NCBI GenBank assembly: GCA_903923915.1
Contig: CAIXZI010000345.1
Span: 1 to 9,188 of the forward strand
Length of the DNA stretch: 9,188 nt
From: an uncultured Bacteroidota bacterium
GTDB taxonomy: Bacteria; Bacteroidota; Bacteroidia; B-17B0; Aurantibacillaceae
Direction: 5' to 3'
The notes under the pieces were generated by a model that was not told where the DNA came from, searched no databases, and worked only from the letters and a program-made list of their open reading frames with translations. Every line of letters begins with the position of its first letter. Within the stretch, counting starts at the first letter, position 1. Positions 7,699 to 9,188 of this stretch are shown here, in pieces. Position numbers and translations under genes: made by a program.

Positions 7699-7722
7699 AT
7701 ATTGATTTATAACTTGTTGAAA

Positions 7723-8430
7723 TTAAATCAAGTAAATTGTATATAACATTTTTTTTGTATTAAGATCATAAATTTCATAAGTGGTTTCTTTTTTTACGAG
7801 TAAATAATTGCCGTATATTTTCACTTCATTTGCTTTTTCTATAGATAAATATTCATTAGTGCATGCTACATCTGTATAAATTTTTATACGTGAATTTTTG
7901 GGATTGGTGTATTCCCGAATTTTTATTCTCCATTCACCTAATTTTACTCGAAAAGAACTTAAATCTAATAAATATTTATCTTGAGCCTTTTTTGCTTCCT
8001 TCTGTGTCATTTTACTGTAATCAGGAGGAATTGGCATATTAGGAATTATAGGTCTTTTAAGTGTTGAATCAAGTGATTCAACTTTTTGAAATAGGGCTAC
8101 ATCATTATCATAAGTTTTTATTGGGTAAATATCCATGTAATGAAATGCTCCTTGGTTAGACCTTTCACTGTATACGTTTTTTTGTTTACTAATTTCATAA
8201 ACTGATTGTGTATTATCTGGATAATACAGTGAAGTAAAATGATCTAAACTTGTAAGCAAAAAAAGATCGCCATAAGGCAATGAATACAAGCCAGGACTCA
8301 TTGAAGTATCCTTTCTGTTAGTTTTAAAATTCTGTATTTGTTTTATATCAAAAGCACCATTTAGCTTTCCTATTTCTTTTTTTGTAACAGGGTCAATGAC
8401 ATTAAATACTCCATTATCGTCCGGTATCAT
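7723..8430 (-). CDS. Hypothetical protein, possibly a 5'-truncated beta-propeller-like protein
   Basis: I do not recognise a named family. From the ATG at 8430 the product has 235 residues, with no signal peptide or membrane segment. Two stretches look like propeller blade strands: GVFNVIDPVTKKEIGKL near the N-terminus and TTYEIYDLNTKKMLYTIYL at the C-terminus, both of the form 'x-D-x-x-T-K-K'. Between them is a Lys/Ala-rich, probably helical part (about 138-175, QKEAKKAQDKYLLDL). The frame stays open upstream to a stop at 8470-8472, and those codons (RAIFINNQL) read like a natural continuation, so the real N-terminus has probably been lost at about 8460. An independent gene starting at 8430 is possible, but then it would begin in the middle of a strand. 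It converges with the IS remnant, and its stop is 24 bases from the orfB stop. Confidence 0.6.
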   Translation of the reverse strand: MIPDDNGVFNVIDPVTKKEIGKLNGAFDIKQIQNFKTNRKDTSMSPGLYSLPYGDLFLLTSLDHFTSLYYPDNTQSVYEISKQKNVYSERSNQGAFHYMDIYPIKTYDNDVALFQKVESLDSTLKRPIIPNMPIPPDYSKMTQKEAKKAQDKYLLDLSSFRVKLGEWRIKIREYTNPKNSRIKIYTDVACTNEYLSIEKANEVKIYGNYLLVKKETTYEIYDLNTKKMLYTIYLI

Positions 8431-8474
8431 TAATTGATTATTTATAAATATTGCTCTGATTCTACCACTTCACT

Positions 8475-8506
8475 GCGAACAGGTTGCTACTTCGGTAACG
8501 GTTCGC
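8475..8506. repeat. Imperfect hairpin between the truncated gene and the structured repeat
   Basis: GCGAAC (8475-8480) pairs with GTTCGC (8501-8506), and the stem continues with a mismatch and a bulge. An alternative exclusive pairing exists between TCGGTAA (8492-8498) and TTACCGA (8511-8517), a perfect 7-bp match. The two folds compete for the same bases. Confidence 0.5.
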
Positions 8507-8517
8507 ACAATTACCGA

Positions 8518-8645
8518 TAACGTTTGGCAGCCTGATTTTCGAGCGGGTTTTGAAACGACCAACGGTCAACCAAGCACAAAACTTAAGTTAAAGATACAAA
8601 TTTTCGTTTACCAACTTCGCCCGCTTGAAATTCAGACTGCGGTTA
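8518..8645. repeat. Structured imperfect palindrome, copy 1 (attC-like)
   Basis: TAAC (8518-8521) pairs with GTTA (8642-8645). After an asymmetric unpaired spacer (5 bases left, 1 base right), the arm 8527-8547 pairs with 8620-8640: 18 Watson-Crick pairs, one G-T wobble and two mismatches over 21 positions. The 72-base loop holds a block (8580-8600) with TTAAAGATAC that recurs in copy 2. The element is richer in G and C than its surroundings. Paired outer boxes, an unpaired spacer and a bulged inner stem are features of integron attC sites, and total length also fits. The outer GTTATGG does not match the strict GTTRRRY core, so attC identity is tentative. A MITE or REP-type element is the alternative. 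Confidence 0.6.
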
Positions 8646-8695
8646 TGGGCAGGTTTTGTTAACTATATTTAATTTTCATATGTCTGCCAATTTAC

Positions 8696-9016
8696 TTATG
8701 CTGTAATTGTTTTTTTATAATATTTTTTAAACACGGTCAACATATTTTTAAGTCCATTTCTGTAATACCTAACTAACCCATATTTGTCACCGGGTTTTAC
8801 TTTTACTAAACAAACATATAATACTTTTTTTGTTGCAATATCAAAAAAAGTAAAATAGCCATTTACAGATTGGTCACTTTTTTTCATTTCGTCGATAATT
8901 ATAACTGCACCAATTCCCGTTTCGTTCAATGCATATTTTGATACAATAATAGGAATAGAGTCAATAGATAAAGGAGGTCTGTATATATTGTTCGTTTTGG
9001 TCGTAAAGTTACGATT
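8696..9016 (-). pseudogene. Unknown-function gene fragment lacking a 5' end
   Basis: The frame is open from just below a stop at 9017-9019 down to TAA at 8696, giving 106 codons. No ATG or GTG occurs in its first 40 codons; the only conventional candidate near the 5' side is TTG at 8929, which would discard a coherent stretch (IYRPPLSIDSIPIIVSKYAL). The product contains GIGAVIIIDEM, then GYFTFFDIATKKVLYVCLVK, then a basic helical end (GLKNMLTVFKKYYKK). The general look is that of the C-terminal part of small secreted or lipoprotein-like hypotheticals of Bacteroidota, but I cannot name a family. The loss of its start beside the structured repeat at 9076 parallels the other minus-strand gene. 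A functional short protein from TTG 8929 cannot be excluded. Confidence 0.5.
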
Positions 9017-9019
9017 TTA

Positions 9020-9075
9020 AATTCTGTTTTTCTGTCGGTTTGTTGTCGAGTTGTCGGTCGTCCTACACTTGCTTG
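9020..9075. other. Non-coding stretch between gene fragment and repeat copy 2
   Basis: This T/G-rich stretch contains several TGTCGG/GTCGG words but no credible reading frame, promoter or clean hairpin. It occupies the same relative position as 8466-8517 does before copy 1, though the two stretches are not obviously similar. Confidence 0.3.
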
Positions 9076-9188
9076 TAACGTTTTGCAGCTAACGGCAGGG
9101 CGGGAATGAACCGCGAAACTGTCGGCTGTGTAAACTTAATTTAAAGATACGAAAAGATTTTAATTTGTGAGTCCGCTGCCTTGCCGAT
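9076..9188. repeat. Structured imperfect palindrome, copy 2, cut by the window end
   Basis: TAACGTTTTGCAGC (9076-9089) matches copy 1 (8518-8531) at 13 of 14 positions. The loop block 9133-9153 matches copy 1 (8580-8600) at 19 of 21. The arms in between differ from copy 1 but still pair internally: CGGCA (9093-9097) with TGCCG (9182-9186), then GGC/GCC and GGA/TCC with a bulge. The outer right box, expected just past base 9188, is not visible. It has the same orientation as copy 1; corresponding positions are 558 bases apart. Confidence 0.6.

Noticed and set aside
8518..9188. CRISPR array
   Set aside because: Only two copies, 558 bases apart, with variable arms inside the repeat and a gene fragment between them; no short regular spacers and no cas genes.

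Overview
The window looks like a chromosomal segment from an AT-rich member of the Bacteroidota. The signs are a Wzc/CpsD-type tyrosine kinase with a Gly-Tyr tail, a WecA/TagO-like phospho-sugar transferase, a UvrA whose first zinc finger lacks one cysteine, strong use of A/T codons, and almost no Shine-Dalgarno sequences. No 16S or other formal taxonomic marker is present, so the assignment rests on protein character only.

Left part (1-7024): five tightly packed plus-strand genes. In order: the C-terminal part of a polysaccharide co-polymerase/tyrosine autokinase (cut by the window start), dTDP-4-dehydrorhamnose 3,5-epimerase (rmlC), a polyprenyl-phosphate sugar-1-phosphate transferase of the WecA/MraY superfamily, a membrane-anchored MltD-like lytic transglycosylase, and the nucleotide excision repair ATPase UvrA. 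The gaps are 2 and 6 bases, followed by overlaps of 8 and 17 bases, so they probably form one transcription unit. The first three genes fit surface polysaccharide synthesis: the transferase loads the lipid carrier, RmlC helps make dTDP-rhamnose, and the kinase controls polymerisation and export. The transglycosylase could open or remodel peptidoglycan. UvrA seems to be a passenger.

Middle (about 7055-7645): the left end of an IS3-family insertion sequence. It has an intact orfA and a textbook A-AAA-AAG slippage site into orfB, but orfB breaks off before the DDE catalytic region and no right inverted repeat is visible. It is a dead remnant.

Right part (about 7646-9188): a mosaic accessory region. 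Two minus-strand open frames of unknown function (7723-8430, open to 8469; and 8696-9016) both appear to lack their true 5' ends. Each ends, at its 5' side, against a copy of a structured repeat (8518-8645, and 9076 to the window end). The two copies share a terminal box (TAACGTTT-GCAGC) and a central loop containing TTAAAGATAC. Their stem arms differ in sequence, yet each arm pairs with its own partner. This resembles the logic of integron attC sites or of a structured MITE/REP element and is the most interesting signal in the window. Its identity is not proven.
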